Origin: Pseudoalteromonas sp. P1-25
GTDB taxonomy: Bacteria; Pseudomonadota; Gammaproteobacteria; Enterobacterales; Alteromonadaceae
DNA: 64,000 bases
Reading direction: 5' to 3'
NCBI RefSeq assembly: GCF_001401805.1
Contig: NZ_LKDW01000001.1
Location: 286,558-350,557, forward strand
Below are positions 52,328-62,194 of this stretch, one piece after another. The position numbers and the translations under genes are program-made. How positions within the stretch are numbered: position 1 is the first letter of the stretch; each line of letters starts with the position of its first letter. The notes beneath the pieces were generated by a model. It worked only from the letters and a program-made list of their open reading frames with translations. It was not told the origin of the DNA and did no database searches.

Positions 52328-55168
52328 ATGAAACGTCATAATTTACTTTCTACTAGCATTAAATGTGCATTAATTACTGCTGCTGCAACAGCGAGTAATT
52401 CTGTGCTTGCACAAGATGAGCAAGCGACAAAAATTGAACGTGTTGAAGTAACGGGTTCGCGTATTTTACGTGAAGGCGCTATTGCACCAGCTCCTGTAAC
52501 AGTCATAAGTGGCGAGCAATTAATTAATACTGGCGCTGTAAACATTGGTGAAGCGCTAAATAACTTACCAGCACTTGGCAATACGTATTCAATGGCTAAC
52601 TCAGGCCGCTTTATTGGTACTGCTGGTTTAAATATTCTTGATTTACGCAACATGGGTACCGACCGTACCTTAGTACTTGTAAACGGTAAGCGCCACGTAT
52701 CTAGTTCAGCTGGCTCTCAAGCTGTTGATACAAACACAATCCCAAGCGTCTGGGTTGAGCGCGTAGAAATCATCACTGGTGGTGCATCAGCTGTGTACGG
52801 TGCTGATGCGGTGACAGGTGTTGTAAACTTTATATTAAAAGACAACATTGAAGGCATGGACTTTAGTGTTACCCGTGGTTTTGCCGACTTAAATAGCTAC
52901 AACAACGAAAAAGCCACCTTTTCGTACGGTTCTAACTTTGATAATGCCCGCGGTAATGCTGCATTTGCTATTGAGTACTCAGGTCAGGATTCATTAAACG
53001 CACTTGACCACCCTTGGACTAGCACATCTTTTGCGAATTTACGTAACCAAGCTCAAACGGAAGCAAACAAAGATAGTGCTGATTTTCCTGATAAAATATT
53101 AACACCTAATGCAGGTTACTACGCGATTAACAACGCGGGTGTTTACGCTCTTGAAGATGGCTATACTAATAGCTTTAATCCGGATAGCAGCGCTCGCGAT
53201 TTATACATTGGCAATAATGTAGATGGCCTTTCATGTGCAAATTGTGACTTTTTCAATTTAGGTCAATTTGAAGAAATACAACCTGAGTTTGAGCGTTACA
53301 ATGTAAACTTTAAAGTTAACTACGATGTGACCGACGACTTAAACGTCTACTTTGATGCAAAATACGTGAACAGCCAAGGCGAAAGCATCGGCCAACCAGC
53401 GTTTTTCTTTTTTGATAGCGACAACAGTATCAAAATTGACAACCCGTACTTAGACCCAGCTATCAAAGCACGTATGCAAGAGGAAGGCGTTGATTCAATC
53501 ATGGTTAACCGCATGATGAGTGATCTTGGTCGCCGTGTTGAAAACAATACCCGTGAAACAACCCGCTTTGTTACAGGCCTAAAAGGGACTGTGTTTGAAG
53601 ATTGGGAATTAGATACTTCACTTGTTTACGGTCAAACAGATCTTGAGCGCGAAAACGGCGCTAACATGATTTTAGCCAACTACTTTAATGCCCTTGATGC
53701 CGTTGAAGATACCGATGGCAACATAGTATGTCGCAGCGCTGCAGCACAAGCTGATGGTTGTGTACCGGTAAACATTATGGGTTTTGGCGCGCCATCTCAA
53801 CAAGCAATTGATTACATAAATACAGTATCTGTAGGCACATCAACTATTAAGCAAACCGTGGTTTCGGGCTCACTTGCTAATGGCGCTATTTTTGAATTAC
53901 CAGCAGGTTATGTAGGTGTTGCATTTGGTGCTGAATACCGTAAAGAAGAAAGCGAAACAAAAGAGCCAGATAACGCAGAAGGTACGTTCTTTAACGCATT
54001 AGGCGAAGATAAAGGCTCGTTTAATGTGCGTGAAGTATTTTTTGAAGCGACTATGCCTATTTTAACTGACTTACCGCTTATTCAAGATTTAGTACTTGAT
54101 ACCGCAGTACGTCATGCTGATTACAGTACAATTGGCGAAGCAACTAGCTGGAAACTGGGCCTTGATTGGACTGTAAACGATGAGCTACGTGTACGTGTAA
54201 CACAATCTGCAGCCCTTCGTGCGCCAAACATCAGTGAAGTCTTTGGTGCAGCAAGCCAAACTTTCTACAATGTAGATGACCCGTGTCGCGCTGAAAATTT
54301 AGGTGACTTATCGAATGCTGCAACTCGCTCTGCAAACTGTGCAGCGTTAGGTGTAGCGAGTGACTTTAACTCAGATTATGACTCTGCATCATTAGATGGT
54401 TTAAGCAGTGGTAACCGTGATGTAAAAGGTGAAGAGTCTACAAGTACAACGGTTGGCATTGTTTATCAACCGATGTTTTTAGAAAACGCTGTGCTGACAA
54501 TTGATTACTGGGAAATTGATCTAGAAGACGCCATTGACACAATTGAGGCGCAAGACATTCTTGATCGCTGTGTAGATAGCACGACAGGCATAGACAACCA
54601 ATACTGTAATTTAATTACACGTAACGCCAGTGGTGAAATTTCATTAATTCAAAACTCAGTACTTAACGTAGCTGGTCAAAAGGCGTCTGGTGTTGATTTT
54701 GAATTAGGCTATGACTTTGATGCCCTTGAAGGGAGCTTTAAAACCCGTTTAGTCGGTACTTACCTTATTGAGCGTAAAGACTACCCGTTCCAAGATGATC
54801 CTAGTTCTTATATTGAGTACGCGGGTACAACTGGCGAAGCTAAATGGCAAACTAACCTATCAGTTAGCTATGCCATGGATAACTTTTACTCAACGGTTGA
54901 AACTCGCTTTATCAGCGAAGTTGATTTATACACAAATGTTGAGCTTGCCAGCAACCCTAACCCAAGTAACCAAATGTCTTACGGTAAATACTTTATTACC
55001 GATATGACAGTGGGTTACAGCTTCGATAATGGTTTAGGCGTAAAAGTAGGTGTTGATAACCTATTCAATCGTAAGCTTCCGTACGGCACTCGTGGTACAG
55101 GTGCTGGCTCTGCAAGTTACGATAACATTGGCCGCTTTGGCTACATTAACTTAAGCTACAGCTTATAA
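52328..55168 (+). CDS. TonB-dependent outer-membrane receptor, copy 2
   Basis: A 946-aa paralogue of the preceding receptor with the same plug and barrel plan. Signal peptide MKRHNLLSTSIKCALITAA..VLAQD, TonB box-like IERVEVTGSRI, plug LDLRNMGTDRTLVLVNGKRH. The C-terminus reads NLSYSL, without the terminal Phe of copy 1. Differences cluster in exposed stretches, for example after FADLNSYNNEK and around FFFFDSDNSIKIDNPYLD, while the plug is nearly unchanged. This suggests shared energising but separate ligands. It has its own leader and terminator. Confidence 0.92.
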   Translation: MKRHNLLSTSIKCALITAAATASNSVLAQDEQATKIERVEVTGSRILREGAIAPAPVTVISGEQLINTGAVNIGEALNNLPALGNTYSMANSGRFIGTAGLNILDLRNMGTDRTLVLVNGKRHVSSSAGSQAVDTNTIPSVWVERVEIITGGASAVYGADAVTGVVNFILKDNIEGMDFSVTRGFADLNSYNNEKATFSYGSNFDNARGNAAFAIEYSGQDSLNALDHPWTSTSFANLRNQAQTEANKDSADFPDKILTPNAGYYAINNAGVYALEDGYTNSFNPDSSARDLYIGNNVDGLSCANCDFFNLGQFEEIQPEFERYNVNFKVNYDVTDDLNVYFDAKYVNSQGESIGQPAFFFFDSDNSIKIDNPYLDPAIKARMQEEGVDSIMVNRMMSDLGRRVENNTRETTRFVTGLKGTVFEDWELDTSLVYGQTDLERENGANMILANYFNALDAVEDTDGNIVCRSAAAQADGCVPVNIMGFGAPSQQAIDYINTVSVGTSTIKQTVVSGSLANGAIFELPAGYVGVAFGAEYRKEESETKEPDNAEGTFFNALGEDKGSFNVREVFFEATMPILTDLPLIQDLVLDTAVRHADYSTIGEATSWKLGLDWTVNDELRVRVTQSAALRAPNISEVFGAASQTFYNVDDPCRAENLGDLSNAATRSANCAALGVASDFNSDYDSASLDGLSSGNRDVKGEESTSTTVGIVYQPMFLENAVLTIDYWEIDLEDAIDTIEAQDILDRCVDSTTGIDNQYCNLITRNASGEISLIQNSVLNVAGQKASGVDFELGYDFDALEGSFKTRLVGTYLIERKDYPFQDDPSSYIEYAGTTGEAKWQTNLSVSYAMDNFYSTVETRFISEVDLYTNVELASNPNPSNQMSYGKYFITDMTVGYSFDNGLGVKVGVDNLFNRKLPYGTRGTGAGSASYDNIGRFGYINLSYSL

Positions 55169-55195
55169 TTAGAAACAACGTTTATTAAATATGTT

Positions 55196-55220
55196 AAAGG
55201 CTCGCACTGCGAGCCTTTTT
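55196..55220. terminator. Terminator between receptor copy 2 and the glucosylglycerate operon
   Basis: AAAGGCTCGC-ACT-GCGAGCCTTT with TT after it: a 10-bp stem with a 3-nt loop, 28 bp after the receptor stop and 53 bp before the stop of the convergent phosphorylase gene. Confidence 0.88.
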
Positions 55221-55272
55221 ATACCAATGGGCTTAATTAAGTGTACTTTTTGCAAATGGGCGTTGCTACTCA

Positions 55273-57051
55273 TTATTTAATATTACTTAGCCATACACTT
55301 TGATACGGCTCAAGCTCTATGGTGAGTTGATCTTCGCTTATTGTTTCATCAGCCACTAAATCAAACCATTGCTGGGTGTTAATTAAATTTAAATCTGCAA
55401 GGGTAAGTACTTGTGGTTTATCACTTATGTTATAAACGCAAAATATACTTTGGCGCCTATCTATACTTTGCCGCCAAAAACCAAATAACCCCCCCGCTAG
55501 ATGCAGCGTAAATTGCGTGGCATTTGGATGAAATGCACTTTGTTTTTTACGAATACCTAATAGGTGCTTAATACCATTAAACACTTTGTGATGATGGCTA
55601 TATTTATCACCTAAAGCCGATAATAACTTTGACTCTTGCCAACGGTGGCGGTTTATAGCGCGGTTATGCTGGGAATTTTCAAAGCGTTCGTAATCGTTTG
55701 TAGTGCCAAGCAAACTATGAATATAAAGCCCAGGTATCCCTTCAAGGGCAAACATAATGGCGTGTGCACACATAAACCGCTCAAGGCCAAACTTATCTTG
55801 CCCATTGTGCGTACCTTGTAATGCATCAAAAAGTGCAATGTTTAGTTCATACGGTGTGTGTGTACCATCGTTGCTGGTGCGCATTGATACACGCCCACCA
55901 AATTGCATAGACGTACTCACCAATGATGCCACTTCGCTTGGCTGTAACAAGCCTTCTATTGGTCTAAGCCCTATGCCATCGTGCGAGGCAATAAAATTAA
56001 AATAGGTGGTGCCATTTTGTGCAGGCGGCATACTCATCATCCAATGCTTAATGGCTGTGCTATCGCCACTGAGTAAGGTATGCAGTAATAAAGGCGGTAA
56101 GGCAAAATTATAAATGCTATGGGCTTCGTTAGCATTACCAAAATATGAAAGGTTTTCTTGGTTTGGTATGTTTGTTTCGGTAATTATGACAACACTTGGC
56201 TCAGTATGCTCTATAAGCGTGCGTATGAGCCTAACGGCTTCGTGGGTCTGGGGTAAATTAATACAGTTTGTATTGAGCTGTTTCCATAAAAACGCAACCG
56301 CATCTAGCCTAAACAAACGTACGCCATTATCTAAATAGTGGCGAATAATGCGTATAAACTCTTTTAAAACTTCAGGGTTACCAAAATCAAAATCAACTTG
56401 GTCATGACTAAATGTACACCATACATGTTTTTCGCCGCTTGGTGTAGTTACCGTATTTAATAGCGGTGACGTACGTGGGCGAACTACGTTACTTAAATCA
56501 TCGGTTAAACTTGCTGTTTTAAAGTAATCTTTACCTGGGTCTACATCGTTTAAAAAGTTTTCAAACCATACACTTCGGCTAGAGCAGTGGTTAATTACTA
56601 AATCTGCCATTAGTTTTACATCTTTGGCAATATTTCTTATGTCTTGCCAATCCCCTAACGACTCATTGACTTGTACGTAGTTCATTACCGCAAACCCCTC
56701 ATCAGAGCTATACGGGTAAAACGGCAATATATGCAAAGCGTTGAGCTGCATATCGCACTGCTCTTTTATAAATCGGTGCAAGGTTTTTAGGGGGGCTTCA
56801 AGTGGTTTTGCAACGGCTTGTTCTGCCTCATCATGCTTAATAATAGAATCGCCATAGGCTATTAAAACGATATCTTGCTCATCCCACCGGTTAGTATGGG
56901 GCGTAGGGTCGCGCAGCGGGCTGTCGCCTAAAATTATAGTAATAAGCTGCTCAGCCAGCTCTGTAATACTCAATGGCAGCTCAACATCTTTATAAATGAT
57001 GTGCAGATGTTGCTCTACCCGCTGTAAAAATAATTCACTTACTGTATTCAC
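55273..57051 (-). CDS. Glucosylglycerate phosphorylase (GH13_18)
   Basis: A 592-aa GH13 subfamily-18 sugar phosphorylase, related to sucrose phosphorylase and to E. coli YcjM. It splits a glucoside with phosphate to give glucose-1-phosphate. Motifs: [20 protein letters not shown] near residue 106, catalytic [11 protein letters not shown] (D250), IITETNIP (E292) and IASHDGIG (D358). GH13_18 also contains sucrose and glucosylglycerol phosphorylases. The neighbouring GpgS and phosphatase make 2-O-alpha-glucosylglycerate the best substrate guess. It is the last gene of the three-gene operon, 24 bp after gpgS. Confidence 0.82.
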   Translation of the reverse strand: MNTVSELFLQRVEQHLHIIYKDVELPLSITELAEQLITIILGDSPLRDPTPHTNRWDEQDIVLIAYGDSIIKHDEAEQAVAKPLEAPLKTLHRFIKEQCDMQLNALHILPFYPYSSDEGFAVMNYVQVNESLGDWQDIRNIAKDVKLMADLVINHCSSRSVWFENFLNDVDPGKDYFKTASLTDDLSNVVRPRTSPLLNTVTTPSGEKHVWCTFSHDQVDFDFGNPEVLKEFIRIIRHYLDNGVRLFRLDAVAFLWKQLNTNCINLPQTHEAVRLIRTLIEHTEPSVVIITETNIPNQENLSYFGNANEAHSIYNFALPPLLLHTLLSGDSTAIKHWMMSMPPAQNGTTYFNFIASHDGIGLRPIEGLLQPSEVASLVSTSMQFGGRVSMRTSNDGTHTPYELNIALFDALQGTHNGQDKFGLERFMCAHAIMFALEGIPGLYIHSLLGTTNDYERFENSQHNRAINRHRWQESKLLSALGDKYSHHHKVFNGIKHLLGIRKKQSAFHPNATQFTLHLAGGLFGFWRQSIDRRQSIFCVYNISDKPQVLTLADLNLINTQQWFDLVADETISEDQLTIELEPYQSVWLSNIK

Positions 57052-57075
57052 ACGCGCCCCTTATTATTGTTTTAT

Positions 57076-58299
57076 TTATTCACTAAATTCTTTATTATCC
57101 AGATCTACCGCTTCTTTTAAGCGCTCAAACACATCAGGCATGGCCGATACAACTCGGTTCCAACTTGGCACAAATGGCGCTTCCATCGGGTTATCTAAAA
57201 AGTGCTGGCCTGCTTCCATAACATTTTTGGCGAACATTTCTACGGCTTTTTCTTCTTGGTGCACATCTAGGTTTAACCCGTTCATTATTGCATCGTTGTG
57301 GTAGGTTTCTATAAAGTCTAAACCAATACGATAATACGTTGCTTTTAAAGACCGAATAGTTTCACTGGTAAATGTAACCCCTTGAGTAGCTAACTTTCTA
57401 AACAACGCCTTTGTTATGTCTATCGACATTTTTGATAATCCAGCATTTTGATCATTAAGAGAAAGCTCCTGATGCTTATGGTCGTAGTTATCTGCAATAT
57501 CCACTTGGCATAAGCGATTATGCGAATAATTGCGATACATTTCACTTAACACGCCAATTTCTAGGCCCCAATCACTCGGGATACGAATATCGTTTAGCAC
57601 ATCCCGTCTAAACGAAAACTCCCCCGCTAATGGGTATCTAAAGGTATCCATGTACTCAAGGTAGTCGGTATTGCCTAAAATAGTTTTGAATGAGCGTAAT
57701 AACGGCGTTACCAATAAGCGCGACACACGGCCATTAATTTTGCCGTTTGCAGTACGCGGGTAAAAGCCTTTACAAAATTCGTAATTAAAACGAGGATGTG
57801 CAACAGGGTATATTAAACGTGCTAACAGCCCTCTATCGTAAGTTAAAATATCGCAATCGTGCAGTGCTATCGACTCCACCTCTGAGGTAGCTAATTTATA
57901 ACCCATGCAATACCACACGTTTCTACCTTTTCCAAGCTCACGCGGTGCAACGCCTAGCGCCTGTAATTCTTTATCGAGCGCTTGTAAGCGTGGGCCATCA
58001 TTCCATAAGACTTTGTGATTTTGATTCAGCTCTTTAAAAAAGCCCAAAGCATGGCGATACTGTGACTCATCTGCCCTGTCTAAACCTATGGTAATTTGTG
58101 ATAAATAGGGTACATCTCTAAGTTCTTTTACAATATTCTGTAACGCTGGGCCTTCAAGCTCGCTAAATAACGAAGGGAGTATTAACCCCATAGGCCGTTG
58201 CTTGCTAAAACCAATTAGCTCTTCTTCTAGCGCTTCTACCGGTCTATCGGCAATGTTATGTAAAGTTGTAATAATGCCATTTTGATAAAAATCAGCCAT
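57076..58299 (-). CDS. gpgS: Glucosyl-3-phosphoglycerate synthase (GT81)
   Basis: A 407-aa GT81 glucosyltransferase making glucosyl-3-phosphoglycerate from an NDP-glucose and 3-phosphoglycerate. Visible: the donor motif region GKGRNVW (124-130), the DxD in LHDCDIL (D148, D150), FNYEFCKGFYPR, PLAGEFSFRRDVL, and a metal-site histidine in NYDHKHQ. ATG 58299 overlaps the upstream stop by 8 bp (ATGGCTGA); a TTG at 58317 is rejected. Known bacterial GpgS enzymes use UDP-glucose, and some ADP-glucose; GlgC of this window would supply the latter. The product goes to the phosphatase domain encoded just upstream. Confidence 0.88.
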   Translation of the reverse strand: MADFYQNGIITTLHNIADRPVEALEEELIGFSKQRPMGLILPSLFSELEGPALQNIVKELRDVPYLSQITIGLDRADESQYRHALGFFKELNQNHKVLWNDGPRLQALDKELQALGVAPRELGKGRNVWYCMGYKLATSEVESIALHDCDILTYDRGLLARLIYPVAHPRFNYEFCKGFYPRTANGKINGRVSRLLVTPLLRSFKTILGNTDYLEYMDTFRYPLAGEFSFRRDVLNDIRIPSDWGLEIGVLSEMYRNYSHNRLCQVDIADNYDHKHQELSLNDQNAGLSKMSIDITKALFRKLATQGVTFTSETIRSLKATYYRIGLDFIETYHNDAIMNGLNLDVHQEEKAVEMFAKNVMEAGQHFLDNPMEAPFVPSWNRVVSAMPDVFERLKEAVDLDNKEFSE

Positions 58300-60037
58300 G
58301 TGATTTCTGCTCCTCAATAGTATTTAAAATGCTGCTAATACAAGGCAATGTGGTTATTTCTTCAATCCAACCCTGTGGAGCGGGAGATTGTGAATAACGC
58401 GCCTTGTTGTGAGATAACTTAACCGGCTTTTTACTGCTTGGGTTATGGATAATAATCGCGATATCAGCTTGCTCTAGCATCTGCTTATCGTTGTCACTAT
58501 CACCGAGTGCAATTACCGTGAGAGGCTTTCTAAAATGTTGTGAAATTTGTTTAACTAACCACTGCTGTGCAGCGCTTTTATCGGTGTTTTTAGCAATATG
58601 TATAAAGCGCCCGCCTATTTTTATTTCGTAGCCAAGTGCTTTAACATCGTTTACAAACGAATTTAGTAATTCATCGCTTCCATGCCAATAAAGTGGGTCT
58701 GAAAACTCGCGTGTTTGAGCGCGCCTTGCCTGCGCTTCATTAAGCCCTGTGAGGGATGATATTTGCTCGCTCGATAAGTCACTAAATAATTTATAGTTTG
58801 CTTTGTATTCACTACTTAACGAGTTTAAATCGCTTAATAAGTCAGACAGCGGTGTTGCAAATGCATAACACCAATACGCCCCTACTTGCTTGCAGCCAAT
58901 GGGTTTAAGCTCAAAATAATCTACGGGTAAATAAGCCGCCGCGCCATTTTCAACAATAAAAGGCTGTTGAATATTAAGCTCGTTTTTAAGTTCAACCACT
59001 TCGCAAAAAGTTTTACTGGTATTAAACACCACAGGAATGTGGGCGGCTTGCAAATCTTGCAGCAAGCCACTGATATTTTTAGTGTTGTAATCGCCATGAT
59101 CGAGCAGTGTGCCATCTAAATCGGTAAATATAATAGGTTGCAGAGTATCATCGCTGGTCAAATGCATAGCACTAATATCGCGATTACTATCAAGCTCAAT
59201 AAGGGCGTTTGCTTTAGCGCTTAAGGTGTTTAAATTTTCGCGAGTGATACGCTCAAAGTGTGAAATAAAGTGCAGCAGTTGATCATCACTCATGGTGCCA
59301 TCGCCCTCGCCTTTAGCGGCAATAAGCTTTTGCTCTTGTTCTTGGCGCCACTTAAATACATCTTCAAAGCTCGGCGCTTTGAGCATCACTGTGTAATCTA
59401 TTTTACTAAACACACTTTTGTATTCATTTGCTAGGCAACTGTTTACACAGCGTCGCCACACACCTTCTTTATCGTGCTGTGTTTCAAGCTCGTTTATAGG
59501 CTCACTTAAAGAAAATAACGGTTGTGGCTCACTGCCAACACACCAACCTTCTAAAATAATAATATCGATGGGCTTATCATTACATTGCCATGTTTGCTCG
59601 GGACTGCAGTCATCACAATGCTTATCAAATTTAGGCAAAGGTACGCCAACCTCTTTTGCAAGTAACCGGCTTATGGTGGTATTCATTAATCCTACATCGT
59701 GGGTGCCAGGCACACCTCGGGTGGCAAATAATGGGTGTACGTCTCTAGCGAGACCTTGGCGGTGAGATTTGGATAAGTAAAAATCGTCAATAGAAAGCGC
59801 GACACTGGTAAAGGGGGTGTTGTTACTAAACCAAGTAACTAAAAAATCCGCAAGGGTGGTTTTTCCTGAGCCTTGGCAGCCATTTATTGCGACAAATATA
59901 GGGGTATTATTTTTTTTGGATTCTAGAATATCGTGTGCAAGCGGGATAAAAAATTGCTCGCTAAGGTACTGATACTTTAAAGGCAATTGGTGCTTTGCTA
60001 AAAATGGGGTTATATCCACAATACTGGCCTCTGACAT
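58292..60037 (-). CDS. Fusion of glycerate kinase and HAD-IIB glucosyl/mannosyl-3-phosphoglycerate phosphatase
   Basis: A 581-aa two-domain protein. Residues about 25-290 match plant-type D-glycerate 3-kinase: P-loop GCQGSGKTT (53-61), LSIDDFYLS (81-89), and HPLFATRGVPGTHD (101-114). Residues about 300-575 match HAD-IIB (MpgP/GpgP, YedP-like) phosphatases: DLDGTLLD (306-313), IVENGAA (361-367) and LGDSDND (511-517). All motifs look intact, so both activities are likely. Kinase: glycerate to 3-phosphoglycerate. Phosphatase: glucosyl-3-phosphoglycerate to glucosylglycerate. ATG 60037 (AAGGAG, 5 nt) is preferred over GTG 60043. It is the first gene of the operon. Confidence 0.88.
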   Translation of the reverse strand: MSEASIVDITPFLAKHQLPLKYQYLSEQFFIPLAHDILESKKNNTPIFVAINGCQGSGKTTLADFLVTWFSNNTPFTSVALSIDDFYLSKSHRQGLARDVHPLFATRGVPGTHDVGLMNTTISRLLAKEVGVPLPKFDKHCDDCSPEQTWQCNDKPIDIIILEGWCVGSEPQPLFSLSEPINELETQHDKEGVWRRCVNSCLANEYKSVFSKIDYTVMLKAPSFEDVFKWRQEQEQKLIAAKGEGDGTMSDDQLLHFISHFERITRENLNTLSAKANALIELDSNRDISAMHLTSDDTLQPIIFTDLDGTLLDHGDYNTKNISGLLQDLQAAHIPVVFNTSKTFCEVVELKNELNIQQPFIVENGAAAYLPVDYFELKPIGCKQVGAYWCYAFATPLSDLLSDLNSLSSEYKANYKLFSDLSSEQISSLTGLNEAQARRAQTREFSDPLYWHGSDELLNSFVNDVKALGYEIKIGGRFIHIAKNTDKSAAQQWLVKQISQHFRKPLTVIALGDSDNDKQMLEQADIAIIIHNPSSKKPVKLSHNKARYSQSPAPQGWIEEITTLPCISSILNTIEEQKSHG

Positions 60038-60115
60038 AGTCACTCCTTATAGTATGAAGTAACAAATGCAGGTACTAGACCACTATTATTTTTATAATAT
60101 TTTTAGTAACTTACA

Positions 60116-60144
60116 AAAATAGCGCAATTAATATGCGCTATTTT
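60116..60144 (-). terminator. Terminator of upp-uraA, before the glucosylglycerate operon
   Basis: AAAATAGCGCA (60116-60126) pairs with TGCGCTATTTT (60134-60144) across a 7-nt loop. On the minus strand it is followed by T residues. It separates uraA from the kinase-phosphatase gene, whose own promoter must lie within 60038-60115. Confidence 0.88.
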
Positions 60145-60173
60145 GGTGCGTAAATTTTACATACAGTGCAAAA

Positions 60174-61412
60174 TTAATCAGTTTCTGGCTCGGCTTTTGG
60201 CAATACTAGATTAAGTACAATACCTAAAATGGCGCACAAGCTAACCCCTTCTAAGCTAAATTGGCTACCACCAATGTGCATCCCGCCAATCCCGCATACT
60301 AATATAAGTGCCACAATACTTAAATTACGGGGTGCAGTTAAATCATCACCCGATTTAACCAATGTATTTAAGCCCACGACCGCAATTGAGCCAAACAACA
60401 AAATCATGATGCCGCCCATTACAGGTACAGGAATAGTTTGTAAACCTGCGCCCATTTTTGCTACAAATGCCAGCACAATCGCAATAATGGCAGTCCACAT
60501 CATCACTTTAGGATTAAAGTTTTTGGTCAGCATAACTGCGCCTGTCACTTCTGAGTAGGTTGTATTAGGCGGCCCGCCAAACATTGACGCTGCTGCAGTG
60601 GCTAAACCATCACCAAATAAAGTGCGATGTAAGCCTGGTTTTTTTAAAAAATCTTTATTAGTTACTTGGCTAATAGCCATCATATCGCCAATGTGCTCAA
60701 TAGCAGGGGCAATAGCTACAGGTACCATAAATAATATGGCTTGCCATTTAAATTCTGGCCATGTGAAGTTTGGTACAGCCAACAAGCTCGCTTCATTTAC
60801 GCTGCTAAATTCCACTACACCCATTACAAGCGACAAAACATAGCCCGATATAACACCTGCTAATATAGGTATAAGCTTATATACACCTTTGCCCCACACA
60901 GCAAAAATAAGTGTTACAACAAGAGAAAACAGCGAAATAATAATGGCTTTATCGTAAGCGATGAGTTCAATACTGCCATCGCCACTTTTACCCATTGCCA
61001 TATTTACCGCAACCGGCGCAAGTGCTAAACCAATCACCATAATAACGGGGCCAACCACCACTGGTGGCAAAATTTTATGAAGTGTTGCCACCCCTTTAAA
61101 TTTAACCAACAATGCCAACAACATATAAGCGCCACCTGCAGCCATTAAGCCCCCCATGGTGGCTGGTACGCCCCACATTTGTACTGAGGCAATAATAGGC
61201 GCAATAAACGCAAACGATGATGCTAAAAATATAGGCACTTTGCCTTTCGTCACTACCTGAAATAGTAAAGTCCCTACACCGGCCGTAAACAAAGCGACAC
61301 TGGGGTCAAGCCCCGTTAATAAAGGTACTAACACTAACGCACCAAATGCTACAAACAGCATTTGAGCGCCAGTTAAAATAGTTTTTACAGAAAAAGTGGC
61401 GTTATTTTGCAC
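60174..61412 (-). CDS. uraA: Uracil permease (NCS2 family)
   Basis: A 412-aa, fourteen-helix NCS2 uracil/proton symporter. Conserved blocks: VPLLTGLDPSVALFTAGVGTLL, GLALAPVAVNMAMG, IAPAIEHIGDMMAISQVT and GGPPNTTYSEVTGAVMLT, containing the two substrate-binding glutamates of UraA. The start is GTG 61412 with AGGAG 6 nt upstream, overlapping the upp stop region. It lies 9 bp after upp; the pair is the standard uracil-salvage operon. Confidence 0.94.
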   Translation of the reverse strand: MQNNATFSVKTILTGAQMLFVAFGALVLVPLLTGLDPSVALFTAGVGTLLFQVVTKGKVPIFLASSFAFIAPIIASVQMWGVPATMGGLMAAGGAYMLLALLVKFKGVATLHKILPPVVVGPVIMVIGLALAPVAVNMAMGKSGDGSIELIAYDKAIIISLFSLVVTLIFAVWGKGVYKLIPILAGVISGYVLSLVMGVVEFSSVNEASLLAVPNFTWPEFKWQAILFMVPVAIAPAIEHIGDMMAISQVTNKDFLKKPGLHRTLFGDGLATAAASMFGGPPNTTYSEVTGAVMLTKNFNPKVMMWTAIIAIVLAFVAKMGAGLQTIPVPVMGGIMILLFGSIAVVGLNTLVKSGDDLTAPRNLSIVALILVCGIGGMHIGGSQFSLEGVSLCAILGIVLNLVLPKAEPETD

Positions 61413-61421
61413 TGAATACTC

Positions 61422-62051
61422 CTAAACCGTACCAAATATTTTGTCGCCTGCATCACCAAGACCTGGGATAATATAACCTTTATCGTTTAAGTGACTATCC
61501 ACTGAGGCGGTAAATATTTCAATATCTGGATGAGCTTCTAAAGTTTTTTCTACGCCTTCTGGCGCAGCTACAAGTACAATGACTTTAATGTCTTTACAGC
61601 CTGCTTTTTTAAGCATATCAATTGTTGCAATCATAGAGCCGCCAGTGGCAAGCATAGGGTCTATAACTAAGCTTAAACGTTCATCAATATTGCCTACTAA
61701 CTTTTCAAAGTAAGGCACTGGCTCAAGTGTTTCTTCGTTACGCTCAAGGCCCACAACACTTACTTTAGCCGCTGGTAATAACTGCATAACGCCATCCATC
61801 ATGCCAAGACCAGCGCGTAAAATGGGCACTACCGTAATTTTTTTACCCTTAATGTGCTCTACTTTTAATTTATTGCCGTCCCAGCCAGTAATTTCGTTAT
61901 CTTCTAGCGGTAGGTTTTTCGTTGCTTCGTAAGTTAATAACGTACCTACCTCAGAGCATAATTCACGAAAGCTTTTAGTACTTATACCGTGAGCGCGCAT
62001 TAAGCCTAATTTGTGTTGAACTAGAGGGTGTGAAATTACGTGAATTGACAT
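61422..62051 (-). CDS. upp: Uracil phosphoribosyltransferase
   Basis: A 209-aa UPRT converting uracil and PRPP to UMP. The PRPP-binding region [21 protein letters not shown] and the uracil-binding [17 protein letters not shown] at the C-terminus are intact. The start [19 protein letters not shown] is typical. The length equals E. coli Upp (208 aa) within one residue. It leads the upp-uraA operon. A small AGGTCA-TT-TGACCT dyad lies about 50 bp upstream. Confidence 0.95.
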   Translation of the reverse strand: MSIHVISHPLVQHKLGLMRAHGISTKSFRELCSEVGTLLTYEATKNLPLEDNEITGWDGNKLKVEHIKGKKITVVPILRAGLGMMDGVMQLLPAAKVSVVGLERNEETLEPVPYFEKLVGNIDERLSLVIDPMLATGGSMIATIDMLKKAGCKDIKVIVLVAAPEGVEKTLEAHPDIEIFTASVDSHLNDKGYIIPGLGDAGDKIFGTV

Positions 62052-62098
62052 GATAAAAACCTACTGATACAAGAATTAGCGGTATTTTATATTAAAAA

Positions 62099-62112
62099 AG
62101 GTCATTTGACCT
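62099..62112. promoter_or_regulatory. 14-bp dyad upstream of upp
   Basis: AGGTCA-TT-TGACCT lies 48-61 bp before the upp start. The symmetry suggests a repressor site, but it does not match the PurR consensus I know, and no regulator gene adjoins it. Confidence 0.4.
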
Positions 62113-62194
62113 GCAATTTTAAATAAGTTTTCATAGATCGTGCCAAAATGTATTGATTTGCTTGATATTTATGCAAGTCATCAACCCACCGTGT

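Noticed and set aside
62099..62112. PurR site before upp
   Set aside because: AGGTCATTTGACCT does not fit the ACGCAAACGTTTGCGT-type consensus; it is listed only as an unassigned dyad.
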